The notes under the pieces are model-generated. The model did no database searches and was not told the DNA's origin. It saw only the letters and a list, made by a program, of their open reading frames with translations. A program made the translations under genes and the position numbers. 36,008 nt of DNA from Hypsibius dujardini (Eukaryota > Tardigrada > Eutardigrada > Parachela > Hypsibiidae), in assembly GCA_001579985.1 (NCBI GenBank), contig LRSR01008772.1, positions 1-36,008 on the forward strand, read 5' to 3'. Of the stretch, positions 1 to 11,200 are shown piece after piece; positions within the stretch are counted from its first letter, which is position 1; each line of letters begins with the position of its first letter.

Positions 1-205
1 ATGTTAACCCTGTTGACAGTTTGCATTGTTGTCTTCAGCTTGCCGAACATGACGTACTTCATGATCGTGGCTTTCGTTCCACGATTCTGGATTTCTGAAT
101 TATATGAGGTTACCAACCTCTCTGTTCGCTTGCCGAACGGTGGTTGACCCCTTGCTGTTTGTCTTGACGATGGACAAATTGCAAGGTTTGGGAGCGCGGC
201 GCTAA
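1..205 (+). pseudogene. GPCR 3' end (TM6-TM7), frameshifted
   Basis: Frame 1 from base 1 reads a hydrophobic TM6 followed by the loop motif VPRFW. At about 95-110 the match passes to frame 2, which reads CRTVVDPLLFVL (TM7, with DP in place of the NP of NPxxY) and a short basic tail ending at TAA 203-205. The GPCR exon at 20409-20738 has the same order in one open frame (VPKFW, then CETVVDPVMFVL), which is why I join the two frames here. The frame change makes this a pseudogene, or reflects an indel error in the assembly. The rest of the gene lies left of the window. Related fragments occur at 4182-7016 and 18795-20738, so this looks like a dispersed family of one GPCR subtype. Confidence 0.7.
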
Positions 206-1002
206 CTCATTAATACACATTTCATGTCAACGAAAATAGGGAGAGATTATTTCACGACTAATCCCATAGCTCAACGTTAAAATGCCTCCGACTCCATGAA
301 AGAGTGTAACTGGGTGCTCCCGTTCCCTATACGGAGACGCGGCAGCATCTCCGTGACTCACGGGGAAGGCGAACCTTCGGATACATTTGCATTTATTTTT
401 ATAGCTCGCCGCCCCGAGCTGAAACCGTCGGCAGGGTTCTACTTTTAGTTCCGTTTTTTCTCTTTTTATTTTCGCTCTTCTCTTCGCTCCCCCTTCGCAT
501 CATTACGTAAAGTTTACCTTATCGTTTGGAGGGTGTACTTTCAATTCAAAAGCTCACTTTAAAAGCAAGTTTAAAAGTCATTTGAACATAATTCAATAAC
601 CACTCCACACACAAGGCAGAGTCTTGCCTCCGTGAATCAGCCTACCTAACTTGGGTCATGGCCGGAATACTGCAAACGCACGCAGGTTATTTATGATGAG
701 AAGAATTGTCACTTCCTGACCGATACTGGAAAACAGTCAAAATCAGGAACGATCTATTGTGTGAATGTCCATTCAAGCATGAAGCTTTCATTCTCTTTAT
801 TTTCATATTTCTTTATTTGTTTCAAATTTAAGCGGAAAACATGGTTGGGGAGGAAGAATCATCATTTCCTGTGGACAAGCAAAAACATTCAATGTAGAAA
901 CGATCATACTGTAGTTTGCCATTTGTGTAAAGTATAAAATACAGGTACGCAGTGCCACGCCTTTGCACAAACCACCCTCCAGGGCTCACAGTAAAAATAA
1001 AA
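206..1002. other. No recognisable gene
   Basis: I see no coding stretch, RNA gene or terminal inverted repeat I can support here. Confidence 0.5.
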
Positions 1003-1084
1003 ATGACGATGTTCCTCCTTCTGGTCAGCTGCATTGCAACCATCCCAATACTAATGTCTCCCACCGAGGCGTCTGATGAGATTG
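1003..1084 (+). other. Possible signal-peptide first exon
   Basis: ATG at 1003 opens a short hydrophobic peptide (MTMFLLLVSCIATIPILMSP) running into GTAAGC at 1085, a good splice donor in phase 1. The only downstream AG near the cysteine-rich ORF that keeps its frame is CGAG/TTAAG at about 1270, which would join this leader directly to the VKR cleavage site. That acceptor has no polypyrimidine tract. The ORF also has its own signal peptide, and its paralogue conserves the upstream coding sequence. This is therefore a weak alternative first exon, or chance. Confidence 0.22.
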
Positions 1085-1191
1085 GTAAGCAAAACTCTTA
1101 AGAAAAACAACTTATCATTTTTTGAGATGCTGCCAAATTAAATATGCATATATTTCTGGCGTAGATAAATTATCGGTTGTCATGGCAAAAG

Positions 1192-1458
1192 ATGCGTAAC
1201 ACTTTGCTTTGCTTTTTCGTGTGCGTTACATTCACCAGTTCCGCATCAAGTTCCCCACGACTACAACGAGTTAAGAGGGACTGCGTTGACGGCAAGGTCG
1301 TCTGCCTTAATACCAGACGAGAGTGCGGTCATATCTGGAAGGGAAAGTGCTGGGATGACTTTCTCAGCTGCAACTTTTGCCGCCCGGAAAACCACGGTCC
1401 TGCCTGTAACGGACGCTTCAATGGATGCTGCAACGGAGCCTGCCACTGGGACGTCTAG
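1192..1458 (+). CDS. Secreted cysteine-rich peptide precursor (10 Cys)
   Basis: Single-exon ORF of 88 codons from ATG 1192. The frame is open further upstream, but only to a TTG. Residues 1 to about 21 are a signal peptide with a hydrophobic core (LLCFFVCVTF) and a small-residue end. A dibasic RVKR site follows, which is a typical furin-type processing site, then a mature part of about 59 residues starting DC. The mature part has ten cysteines spaced C-x6-C-x6-C-x7-C-x6-C-x2-C-x8-C-x6-CC-x3-C. The broken paralogue at 2519-3221 keeps this spacing, which argues that it is a real disulfide-bonded fold. Function is not recognised; an antimicrobial peptide, neuropeptide-like ligand or protease inhibitor are all possible. 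The small size and secretion signal are what the sequence shows; a five-disulfide fold is inference. Confidence 0.72.
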   Translation: MRNTLLCFFVCVTFTSSASSSPRLQRVKRDCVDGKVVCLNTRRECGHIWKGKCWDDFLSCNFCRPENHGPACNGRFNGCCNGACHWDV

Positions 1459-2518
1459 TAAAGCGTAACGTGTTATTTCTCCAGTTTTACAATAGCATAC
1501 TTTAAAGGCTAAAATCTTGTCTCCGTTTTTGCGTTACTGGTTCCATTGAATACACCACGAAAATATACAATTTTTACAGTTGTGATAACAACAAAAGCCT
1601 GTAAAACGGAATCTTCCCGTGTGAATTGTATACCATAAACTGAACTGTTTTCTATATTATCGGCATTTGGAATCGTTGAGAAACTGGGGGACGTCAAGTT
1701 GCGGACCAGCAAATCGAACTCCTATCAATTGAAAATTTATATTTAGTTAAGAATTGGGACAATGTTTAAACTTATCCATTCCGAACAGAAATTCAAACGC
1801 TGTGCTAATTTGGGTCACCAGCTAACTACACGCTTTCGTACTCACTTCTCCATCTCTACAGTCAGATTTTTTGGCTCCTCGGAAAATATTAGTGCAGAAT
1901 GGATATTGTAACGAACATATTACAATGGAATCTCAAAACCATCGGATTTAGCCTATGAGCACAATAATTCCCTGGCCCGGGGGAAGGGGTGGGGCTTCTC
2001 ATTAAAAATTTAAATTGCGGGGGGAACCTGAATTGCGGGAAGAAGAGAAATTGCTCATGTTCTCCAGGTCCCATTTTAGGGGGCAGTCATGACATATGGT
2101 ACCGTATCTTCTCGGCCTCAAGAGACAGTTTTAAGCTCTAGGGCATGCATTCCGCCCGTATTTGAATTTAAATTTAAATCCGTGTGCATTTGTATGTGCA
2201 CTGTGTGGCATTTTAAACATGTGTGATCGTGCGTGTGCGTGTGTGTGTGCCCCAATTTTAATCTGCGCGCGTGTATGTGTGGCACGGGACGGTGCTTAGC
2301 TGTCCCGTGAGGCCGGGAGGATACGATAAACTTTGCTACTAAAAAAAGTAAACCCCCCGCAACCACGAATTTAGGAAAAAACGGAAGTGCCCCCACAACC
2401 CCTCTAAATAAATTAGGTTGAGGCAGCTGTCCGAAAGTTTCCCCCCCCCCCTCCGGTTACTCGTTGGGTGTGTTAATCTTCACGTGTTAATTCATTTTAC
2501 ACTGGCGCATAATTAAAC
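1459..2518. other. Intergenic, with a GT-rich microsatellite
   Basis: No gene is recognised between the two cysteine-rich peptide copies. A short GTGTGC/GTGTGT simple repeat lies at about 2230-2250, and a homopolymeric C run at about 2440-2452. Confidence 0.5.
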
Positions 2519-3221
2519 GTGTTTTTCGTATATACGCTACATTCAGCTGCGGGAAAGCCTAGTTCTCCATAGAGATGTTAACGGTTTAGTCGAACCGGTT
2601 TAAACCGGTTCGGTTTGGGTTTTTAAACCGAACCGATTCAAACCGTTTTCAATTTTGACCGAAACCGAACCAAACCGGTTTAAACCGGTTTATACCTGCA
2701 TATTTTCAGGTACGTTTTAATTTTCGTTGAAAACACTGCCAAACCCGGTTTGAATTTATATTTTTCAGAGGGAAAACTTAGAATGCTTAATGTGTTCTAG
2801 TGAATCAGCAATCATTTCTCGCAAAATGTTCTACAAACTTCCAGTTTTCATTCTCCAAATTTAATTTCAGGGCATTAGTGCCCGGTATATTTCCAATCGG
2901 TTTCAAACCGGTTTGCTCCCGTTTGGAAACTCAACCGATAAAACTCAAACCGGTTTGCCCGCCAAACCGAACCAAACCGAGCCGAACCGCTCCGGTTCGA
3001 ACCGTTAACATCTCTAGTTCTCCACCACTACAACGACTTAAGAGGGACTGCCCCGAAGGCACAATTGCCTGCCACTTAACGGGGCAGAGTGTGGTGATGT
3101 CACGGTGGGAAGGTGTTGGTCGGGGTGGATTATCTGCAGCTTTTGCACTCCGGCACACCACAAGTGGTTTTGCAACGATAGTTTTGGATCGTGCTGCGAA
3201 GGAAAATGCGAGTGGCGCTAG
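2519..3221 (+). pseudogene. Broken paralogue of the cysteine-rich peptide
   Basis: This copy aligns with the 1192-1458 gene on both sides of an inserted element. 2519-2569 reads the end of the signal peptide (VFFVYTLHSAAGKPS), but no ATG lies in frame upstream: a TAA stands where the start region should be. After the insertion, 3017 onward resumes with the same processing site (QRLKRDC). Around 3076-3090 one base is missing relative to the intact copy, so the frame changes. The cysteine region continues in the next frame to TAG 3219-3221 with the same spacing from the third cysteine on. It therefore carries three lesions: lost start, insertion of a hAT-like MITE, and a 1-nt frameshift. The frameshift could be an assembly error; the insertion is certain from its target-site duplication. 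Confidence 0.8.
2570..3016. mobile_element. hAT-like MITE, 447 bp, with 8-bp TSD
   Basis: The ends are inverted copies: TAGAGATGTTAACGGTT on the left, and its complement ending AACATCTCTA on the right. They are flanked by a perfect 8-bp direct repeat GTTCTCCA (2562-2569 and 3017-3024). An 8-bp target duplication with TAGAGATG-type termini is characteristic of the hAT superfamily. The interior is rich in palindromic AAACCGGTTT motifs at both ends. There is no transposase, so it is non-autonomous. It sits inside the second cysteine-rich peptide copy. Confidence 0.88.
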
Positions 3222-4181
3222 AGAGGCGGGTGACCTTCCGCAGCCAATCAAAGAAGGCAAAGAGTTTTGTCTGAATGTTTTTTGTAGATTTTAAACTGAA
3301 TCTTCAGTTGTCAAACAAGGTATATCCAATGTTTGCAATAAATGTAAATGTGTGCGAGGTGTCTTGAAATCTACCCGGATGATTAAAATGGTCAGTGATC
3401 GATTAGAAAGGGTTGCGCTCGACAGTCTTCTCGGAATTTCACCTATACGCACTTTCGCATATTCTATAGATTGCCCACACACATATATATAATCGTTTGG
3501 CACAAGCACATTATATTTTTTTGGGTGTCTAGGACGGAGCTTTTCGTCATTTCTGGAATGTCATTCGTAAGTTTCCTGTCAGGCTCAATAATAACCTGTA
3601 GCTCCGCCCCCTGACGTCCAAAAAAATTCTGCTGATGCCCCAATTGATTTCAAATTAAGTTTTGAGAACGACAATGTCAAAATTAGTCTAATTTAACTAT
3701 TTCCCAAGATTAAAGCTTTTACAGTCAGAACAGTTTTTACAGGACTCAAAATCCAACGTCGACCCAAAATTCATCATCATCAGCAGATTTGGGTCTCCGT
3801 CCAAAAGTTTTACATTTGTACAGTAGTTTAGGTAATGGGGGAGGGGCGAGGATGACGATTCTAATGTCAAATCAGCGAAAATATGGTTTCGGAAATTAAA
3901 AAAGTAACTCAAAACATTTAGTTTCATTGGAAACAAACACAAGCTGAAAAAGATATTAGGGAAAGAGTGGGAGGCACAAAAGCAAAAATTTAACATGGGA
4001 TATCGCTAATTTCTGGTCATCTTCGATTTCAGTGCATGGCCTCATGATAAATTGTCGGATTGAAACAAAATGATTAAATTTAGTTTAGAGTGTAAATTTA
4101 TCTATCTTTTGGCTGTTTTAGTTTTTGGTGTTTTTGTTTCTCAGTGAAATGGGAGTAGTTGGAAGTTTCCGTCAAGAATAA
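3222..4181. other. No recognisable gene
   Basis: AT-rich sequence. The TM1-TM2 exons expected for the GPCR that follows were not found here by eye. Confidence 0.4.
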
Positions 4182-4420
4182 GGTTCCACCCGGTATTGCT
4201 TGGGCATTCTCAATGCCGGCATCATTCACACTCATGCCCTGATCTCCATCAGTTGCACATGGGCCATTGTCTATCCAATATCCTTCCAAATGGCTCACGC
4301 AAACAAAAGCACCCTGACGATATACGGTGTCATGTGGATCTACATTCACGCTACAGTGGGCTCCTACTGGTTGATAGGCACCCTGCACTATCGCTACGAC
4401 GTGAAAAGTTACGATTGTAG

Positions 4421-6592
4421 GTTTGACTACTGGCGAGTTTTGGCATAAGTCCTTTAAAATGTTAGGCTAGTTGTGATATTTGTGGAATAATGAAATAGTC
4501 GAGCTTACGCATAAATCACTAACTGGTTTGTTGCCAAGAGCACAAGCAAGGCCCATAGTCACACTGTCCCTACAGTAGTGGAATAACTAAGGCCGAGCGC
4601 AGCGAGGCCGTGTTCTAAGTTGAACCCCTTTTTAACCGAGGTTAATGTATGTGTGTAATCTTGAGCACGAGCGATCGATTCCTTGTAACGTAAGTGGGCG
4701 CAAGCGGCCAGTGCTGTCAACCAATCGCAGCACAGCACCTGCTGCGCGCGTGTAGTGGCCAGGTACAGAGGCGTAACGGTGGGAGATGCACTGGGCAACT
4801 GCCCCCCATAAATAATAGGTCACTACAGGCCGCTATACGAATTCCCCTAGCAGAAAACGAAATTCGTAGTTCGAAATTTGGAAATTAAGAAATTCGCCTA
4901 TTACATATTTGTAAGTACGTCTACCTAATGTTTTCTGTATGATCTGCATAAGATGGGTACATTGGGTACGGTTGACATGCTGCCCTCGGAGGCTCGGCCT
5001 TTTTTTAATTGTGCATACAGTTCGCTAGTGAAATAAATTTCGTAGACTACATGGTTAATGCCCGTGGACACCGACACGCTGTCTTTGAAGCGGTGGAATA
5101 GTGGAATAAACTCCGTAAACTACATGGTTTAGGCTTTTAATCCTGATTCCGGTGCTTGTTTCTTTTGTTTTTATGGCGTTTGCATTCTGGTGAAGTATTT
5201 CGGTTATATTTGTTTAGCGTAATTGTGCGGGCCGACCGTAATGATTTTCAATTTCAAATAAAAAATGGCGTAAATATGATGTTGCTGATTTCTAGAGTTT
5301 TTCCAAGAGTTTTATCGATCGATTAATTGTTTAAAGGATGTTGGCTGATCGTTCTACCAACTTGACTACAGTTTTTGGACCGATGATAGAAATTTCGTCT
5401 TTGTCAGCACTGTGCATGAACATGTAAGGGTCAGAAACGTAATTCCACTGGCATACCAGGTGTGTGTATGCGTACAGGTAATCCTGTTATTACTTTTGCC
5501 TCAAGCCCCTTGAGTTGTTCGAAATTTCAGTGTTCAGAAAATTGGAATTCTTGGACGATCAGTTTCTAAAAACCAATTTTTTGGACCAGTCCTAAACACG
5601 GTTGACGCATGGGTGTAGCTTAAGAAATGGCAGTGGTTATAGCTGTGCTCCATTACTTTGAGCCAGGTAAGGTTCAGTCAATTAAGATTCAGCTTGACCT
5701 TGTCATGTGGTTACGTTGCTATAATTTACTGAAAATGGCCGGAAAGAGCATTAATAACCAAGAACATAGGTAGAATAGCCTGATGAAAAATTTGCCAGTC
5801 CAAAAATAGCGGCGAAATATAATAAATCTGATAAAACACAATGACATTTTTCTGGTAATTCTAGTGAAGCGGAATATTATACTGCAATTAATTTTTTTAC
5901 CAGAAACTCATTGGGGACTTTGCATTAATTAGATTTCACTCGGATCAGGCAGTGCGCAGGTCACAATTATGACATGCAGTCGCTCTGGGTCGGGAAGCAT
6001 GATACAGCTGTACGTCACATTTACAGATTTTGAGAGGTATTGATATTTAGATTTGGAAGATAAGTCCTTAGGATTTCATAACAGCGGCCACATTAATAAT
6101 CAATTTACAGTATTATCAACGCGGAAATGTGAGTGCATGGGTTAAGATCAGCTCTTTCCATTTGCCCAGTAACGTTTTTTTAATATGCCACTATTTTGAC
6201 ACTGTTGTTGGAGCTTCTTTGTGTTAACCATACAGTATTTGTTGTTTTTTCCATTATTCCATCGCCGTAGCAGGAGATTATCTGTGTCTGTGAGCCCTAA
6301 CCATGTAGCCTATGGGGATTATTCCATTATTCCACTGTCGTAGCAGGTGCATATGCGTCCCCATTAACCCTTTACCATGTAGCCTATGGGGATTATTCCA
6401 TTATTCCACTTCCGTGGTAGGGCGGTATAGGTGGCCACCGAGCTTTCACCATGACGTCTATGGGGTTTATTCTATTATACCAGCAATGATGAATCGTATG
6501 AAGGTCTGCCATGTTTTCATTAGTTCTCTGGTGCCAGGACTGACCGTTGGAAATATTTATGGGCTTGTGCCATAAGTTGCCAAATCTCGTAG
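4421..6592. other. Intron of the decayed GPCR; possible inverted-repeat element inside
   Basis: A 2.2-kb intron inferred from GTTTGA at 4421 and CGTAG before 6593. It contains a complementary pair AAGGCCGAGC (about 4589) and GCTCGGCCTT (about 4992) that may mark an element of about 410 bp, but no target duplication is evident. A minisatellite lies at its 3' end. Confidence 0.4.
6249..6470. repeat. Minisatellite, three units of about 74 bp
   Basis: Units begin with TTCCATTATTCCA at 6249, 6322 and 6396 and end with TATGGGGATTA or TATGGGGTTTA. A fourth, diverged start (TTCTATTATACC) is at 6470. Unit lengths are 73, 74 and 74 bp. Confidence 0.85.
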
Positions 6593-7016
6593 GTTTAACC
6601 ACAACGCGGATGGAGCTTGGGCGAACGTGGCAGATGTTGGCATGTTCATCGCCCCACTCTGTGGCATCGTTTTGTGGTTTCCTGAGGCGATTGCCAGTAA
6701 GGCTCATCGCGCTCACAAGAGACGTGCAGCTCCACAGCGCGTGAGTAATCGCTCTGCCGTTGTAACTAAAGCCATGGAATCCCCACTGAATGCACTGGGA
6801 GATGCCGACGGTCACAGACTATAATAATTAGGGAATATTACGCGACAACGTAAAGCGTCAAGCAAGTACTTGGTGTTCACAGCAATGACAACGAGCGTGA
6901 TCGTCTGTTCCGCACCTGACCTCATTTACTACCTTCTGGTAGGGCTCGTTCCGAAATTTTGGTTAACCTGGCTGAAATGCAGGCTGGATACAGTCTGGGT
7001 CCCTAAGCGAATTTAG

Positions 7017-8269
7017 CATGGGTCGGCCTTGTACCAAGCTGGTTTCCACCCTGATTCCAACCTGTTTTTTTAGCGATTCGGCCAATTACTGCATTGCCCT
7101 ATAGGCGTGTCTTTCATAAACCAATTAGACTGATCGATTATTGTAGGGGAATTTGCGCAGGCTACATTCAAATTGAAAGCAAGGAAACTAAACCAACAGT
7201 GCCAAAATATTAGACCGAGATTCCAGCTAAAGCAATAAGGTGACAAACTTTGGAAAAGTTAAACGGATGAAATATGACATACCACTTCCGTTGTAGGCTT
7301 GCGGAGCTTTCACAGAGTAGCAACAAAACAGAAAGACAAATCCTCTGATGTCTCATAATACTAGTACTGATATGATTCAATAACAGACGAATTGGTCGCA
7401 ATTTATGCAAAATGAAATTATGTTTATGAATGTCTAAGAGAACAAGCCAATATTTTAGACCAAATTGTGGCGGAGAGACAGGCTGGGCGAATCCAGCTCA
7501 GAACCAGGTTGAGAGTTATCCGTTAAGCGAAACGCGCTTCTGCCCATTACTCATGCGTTACTCTGCAATTGCATATCGTAGGCTCGTAGTATAAAAAATG
7601 ATCGATACCGAGCATATATAGATGAGTATCATTTGAATCAAAGTGCCCTTCTGTTTTGTCACGGATTCACTTTATTGATTGAAAGTCAGTTGTCCAAACA
7701 AAATTAGGCTGCAAACTGAATATTAATTATTTATGTACAAAGAAGAGAAAAAATCAACATAAATAAAAGTGTATAATGATCCAAATAAATAATCCTCCTA
7801 AAGAAAAGATGATACAAGGCATCCAAATTTGCTGATGAGCCCTACGCATCTGCTGATATAATTATGTACCCCTGTTGTATCATTAGTGTCATAATTTATG
7901 AGGTGTGTGTGTAGGTGTGTTTGTGTGTACATCAGCGCCTCCAGTACCCCACCCACAGTAATGCTCACGCTCGCGGATGGGCAGTCAATCCCAAATCGCT
8001 CCAGGTAATGACGCTCTCTTGAGTCTTCGTTTTGTCATTTGCTTCGTTGGAGTACTACCTTATTTTTCATTTGTGTGATGATTGTGTTTTCACTATTTAG
8101 TTCAAGCTCTGTGATATTCTTCTACCAGAATCTCGAGCATCAGTTTCCCATACGTAGTGCAACACGGTCATTTGATTTCCGGTACTAAATTGAGCTGTTA
8201 AAGTCAAAAACAGTAACTTTAATTAAGGATAGCAATAAAGACGAGTTTGTCTTTTTGAGTTTCGGACTG
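7017..8269. other. Intergenic, no gene seen
   Basis: AT-rich. A degenerate GTGTGTGT tract lies at about 7902-7928. The promoter of the receptor gene starting at 8270 must lie here, but I see no convincing TATA box close to the ATG. Confidence 0.5.
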
Positions 8270-11200
8270 ATGTTTCCTCAAATTATGAGGATGAAGTGGT
8301 TGATGTTTGCTGTAATAGTTGTCATGGTTGACGCAGCTGATCGGCACCCTGTCATCAATGTTGAGATCGCCTCCCTGGGTCATATCTACCCGGATAATGG
8401 TGGATGTTTGCCGTATGCTGGACCATCGCAAGATATTGCACTGCAAATGATTCAGGAGAAATATCAGGGAACTTTCAATTTTTCGATGAGATATGTTTTT
8501 GACCGGAAAATCAAATCGTGCAACGAGCTGGCTGACAATGTCGTCGATCTGGCCTCAAATTGGTGGTTTAAGACGCGGAACAGGAACAGCATACCGGCTT
8601 TGATATTTCCAGGTTGGTTGCAGTGATATCTTACAAGGCATTGAGCCTGACGTTCGTGTATTGCTTTCCAATGAATGCAAAAAGGAAACACGATTATTTT
8701 TAGCTTGCACGGATCCGGAAACTTTCTCAATCAACCAAATTGCGGCTGCACATAACTTGCTTATGATCACAAGGTATGTATCCTGGCGTACATGTAGCTT
8801 TTTTCAGTATTTGATTGTGTCTCGGTCCTCGGATTTGCTTGTCCAAGGTTATAAATCCCTTTCATGTCTCCAATCGCAGCACCTCTCATACAGTATTTTA
8901 TGTACCCTGGCGTCTTTGATATGAAGCAGTATTGAGCAAGGAAAAAATTTCCAAACAACTCAATTAAGTAAACAAAAATTTTCTTGCTCTAGTCTCTAAT
9001 TTGTGTACAGAAAACCATGAATTCGCTCAAGTTCTATATGCTGTCTTCAGGGGCTGAATAGAAATATGAGAAGGTCAGTTTAATCTGGTCTGGTTTTGTC
9101 TCATAAATGATGTGGTATTGATTGAAAGGTTTTGACGACCAAAACTGCATAAATACTTCTACATATATATGTAAATCTGCAATGATCTTCGGAATTCAGT
9201 TGGCAATTCTTATTGAACGGGGGTTTGGGCACGTCAGAAGAATGTACTGCTGGTCAATATTGTTGTGAAAACTTGGACATGAAAAAACAACTTTGAAAAC
9301 AATTATGAAGACAATTTTGATCCATCAAAGTTCGCCCATTGCATTATGTTTCGGTACATAAGCTAATGGATCTCATTGCTCAATCATTATCAAACCAATG
9401 GGGAACTTTTATCAGACCAAATTTTTCGAACATGGTTAATAACAAGCTGGAGACTTATGCTGTTCCTATGCATGTATGAAAGATTTCGAAGTTTAAAAAA
9501 TCTCTCTACTAAAATATATTTGCGCTTCAGCATTGATAATCAAAACGTGATAAGGAATAAGACACTGAGCCCCACGTTCGTCTCGGTCGGCCACTACAAC
9601 GACGGCTCATATTTCGACTTCTACAAAGCCATCGTGACAACCTACGCCTGGCGGTCGGTTTTCATCCTGATCGATGATGCAACTCGGGTGACCTATTTCT
9701 CTTCGGTTGGCAGTATTGCTGCATCCAGTTTGGCTGAGATTCCCGGCCAAGAAGTTACCGTTCGGCACCTCCAGAGACCAGCTGCGACGTTACTACAAAA
9801 AGCATTACAAGAATTTCGATCCATCAGCCGGGGTATGTATCACTAATGATTAGAATGAATGCCTTTGACCTCTGATCTGGGAATGACTCACGTTTTAGAA
9901 TTCATTCAAGCGTATAATTTATGGATTTGTTTTAGTACTGCTGTTCTTTGGTCGAGCGGAAGGAGTCAGATTGCTACTCGTGAGTAACCGGCTGACGCCT
10001 TTTGTGATAAACCGCTTAATCGTTTGTTTATCATTTCTGTTCGGGGGCTTGGAACCACACTGTATGTGGCTCCACTCCTTTGTTCCTTTCGCCTTACGCC
10101 TGAAGCGGAGTTCTTGCTTTGTCATCATTTTCTACGACGGTTTGCCGTTTGTGCTGTGTGCGATCTGTTCGCTTTCACTAACACATGCAATGTCGGATTT
10201 TTTGTTGTTATATTCCCGTTCCTTTTCGCAGATCAACGCTTTCCTGCTGAACATGACAAACGGTGAATATGTGAGTGCTATTAAAACTAATGTGTTTGTT
10301 ATTTGATAGTAAAAAAAGACCAAACCTATGTAGTTTGGTTGACAAAGCTCAGAGGTTAGTTCTCTCGAGCCTTAAATACTGAACGATCCAATAATAAAAA
10401 TTTATCTCCACATCAGGCAGTGACTATGTCAGACCTCGCAATAAATCCCCACCACACATTCAACTTTAAAGTACATTGCATTAGAAAATAATTTGTTCGT
10501 TTAATATTCATTCATAAGAACACAAGATTATGCTTCTAAAGGTCCGAAACACTTGTGCATTAAAGGTCATGACCGCATTTACAACACTACCCGTTAACGC
10601 TGCAGTGTTGCGTCCCGTATTTCGTTGATTAATAGATCATTGCAATAACTTACTATGGAACTCGTTTCCGTCGTTTACTGGTTTCTGTGGCGACAACTTT
10701 TGAAAATGGAATGTGCCGCAGTTAGGACTGCGATTTTTCAGTTAGAAGTGTGACCACACATGCAAGTCACTTGAAATCGGATGGGAAGTACGAGGGTTAT
10801 CACTCGTGCTTTTGGCATCCGGAAGAGTGACATCAACTGAAGGAGGAACAAATTGAGTCATGCTTCGCTATGCTACATACACGGCCAGAATTTCAGGCCG
10901 ACTGCGTTAGAGCCACAGGCCTTTTATGATAAGAAGCGCGGCTCTAGCTCGGTCAGCGTAGCTTTCTGGTTTTGTATAGCAGACAGAATGAATCAGAATC
11001 ACCCTAATACGAGTTTTAATGTGTCCCGATTTTGGCGCGGACAGAAACTCATTTTACGGACGAAAGTGTCACCCTTAATCTAGGACATTAAAAATCCGCT
11101 GCAGACATTTTTTGTATTTGTGCTGTATAAGGCTCACACAAAATTCTTCGCCACCCATAAATAAAATTCTGGGGCTGACAAAAAATGCATCTTCAGACTT

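Larger units (their letters stand above)
4182..7016 (+). pseudogene. Decayed class A GPCR (TM3-TM6)
   Basis: Exon 4182-4420 reads TM3 (NAGIIHTHALISISCTWAIV, with CTW at the DRY position), ICL2 and TM4, and ends TGTAG/GTTTGA in phase 2. The next exon starts at 6593 after CGTAG and restores the frame as C-R-F-N-H-N. It reads ECL2, TM5 (ADVGMFIAPLCGIVLW) and a basic ICL3. That same frame runs on into TM6 (TSVIVCSAPDLIYYLLVG, VPKFW) but is interrupted in ICL3 by two adjacent stops, TAATAA at 6822-6827. After VPKFW the match to relatives at 1-205 and 20409 is lost, TM7 is absent, and the frame stops at 7014. TM1-TM2 were not found. The two stops and the lost TM7 argue for a pseudogene. A small ICL3 intron (GTGAGT at 6741) was considered, but its best acceptor does not keep the frame. 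Confidence 0.7.

Noticed and set aside
8609-8626. Micro-intron GTTGGTTGCAG in receptor exon 1
   Set aside because: Eleven bases is too short for splicing, and the joined frame loses the CSD motif; the 4-bp duplication explains the data.
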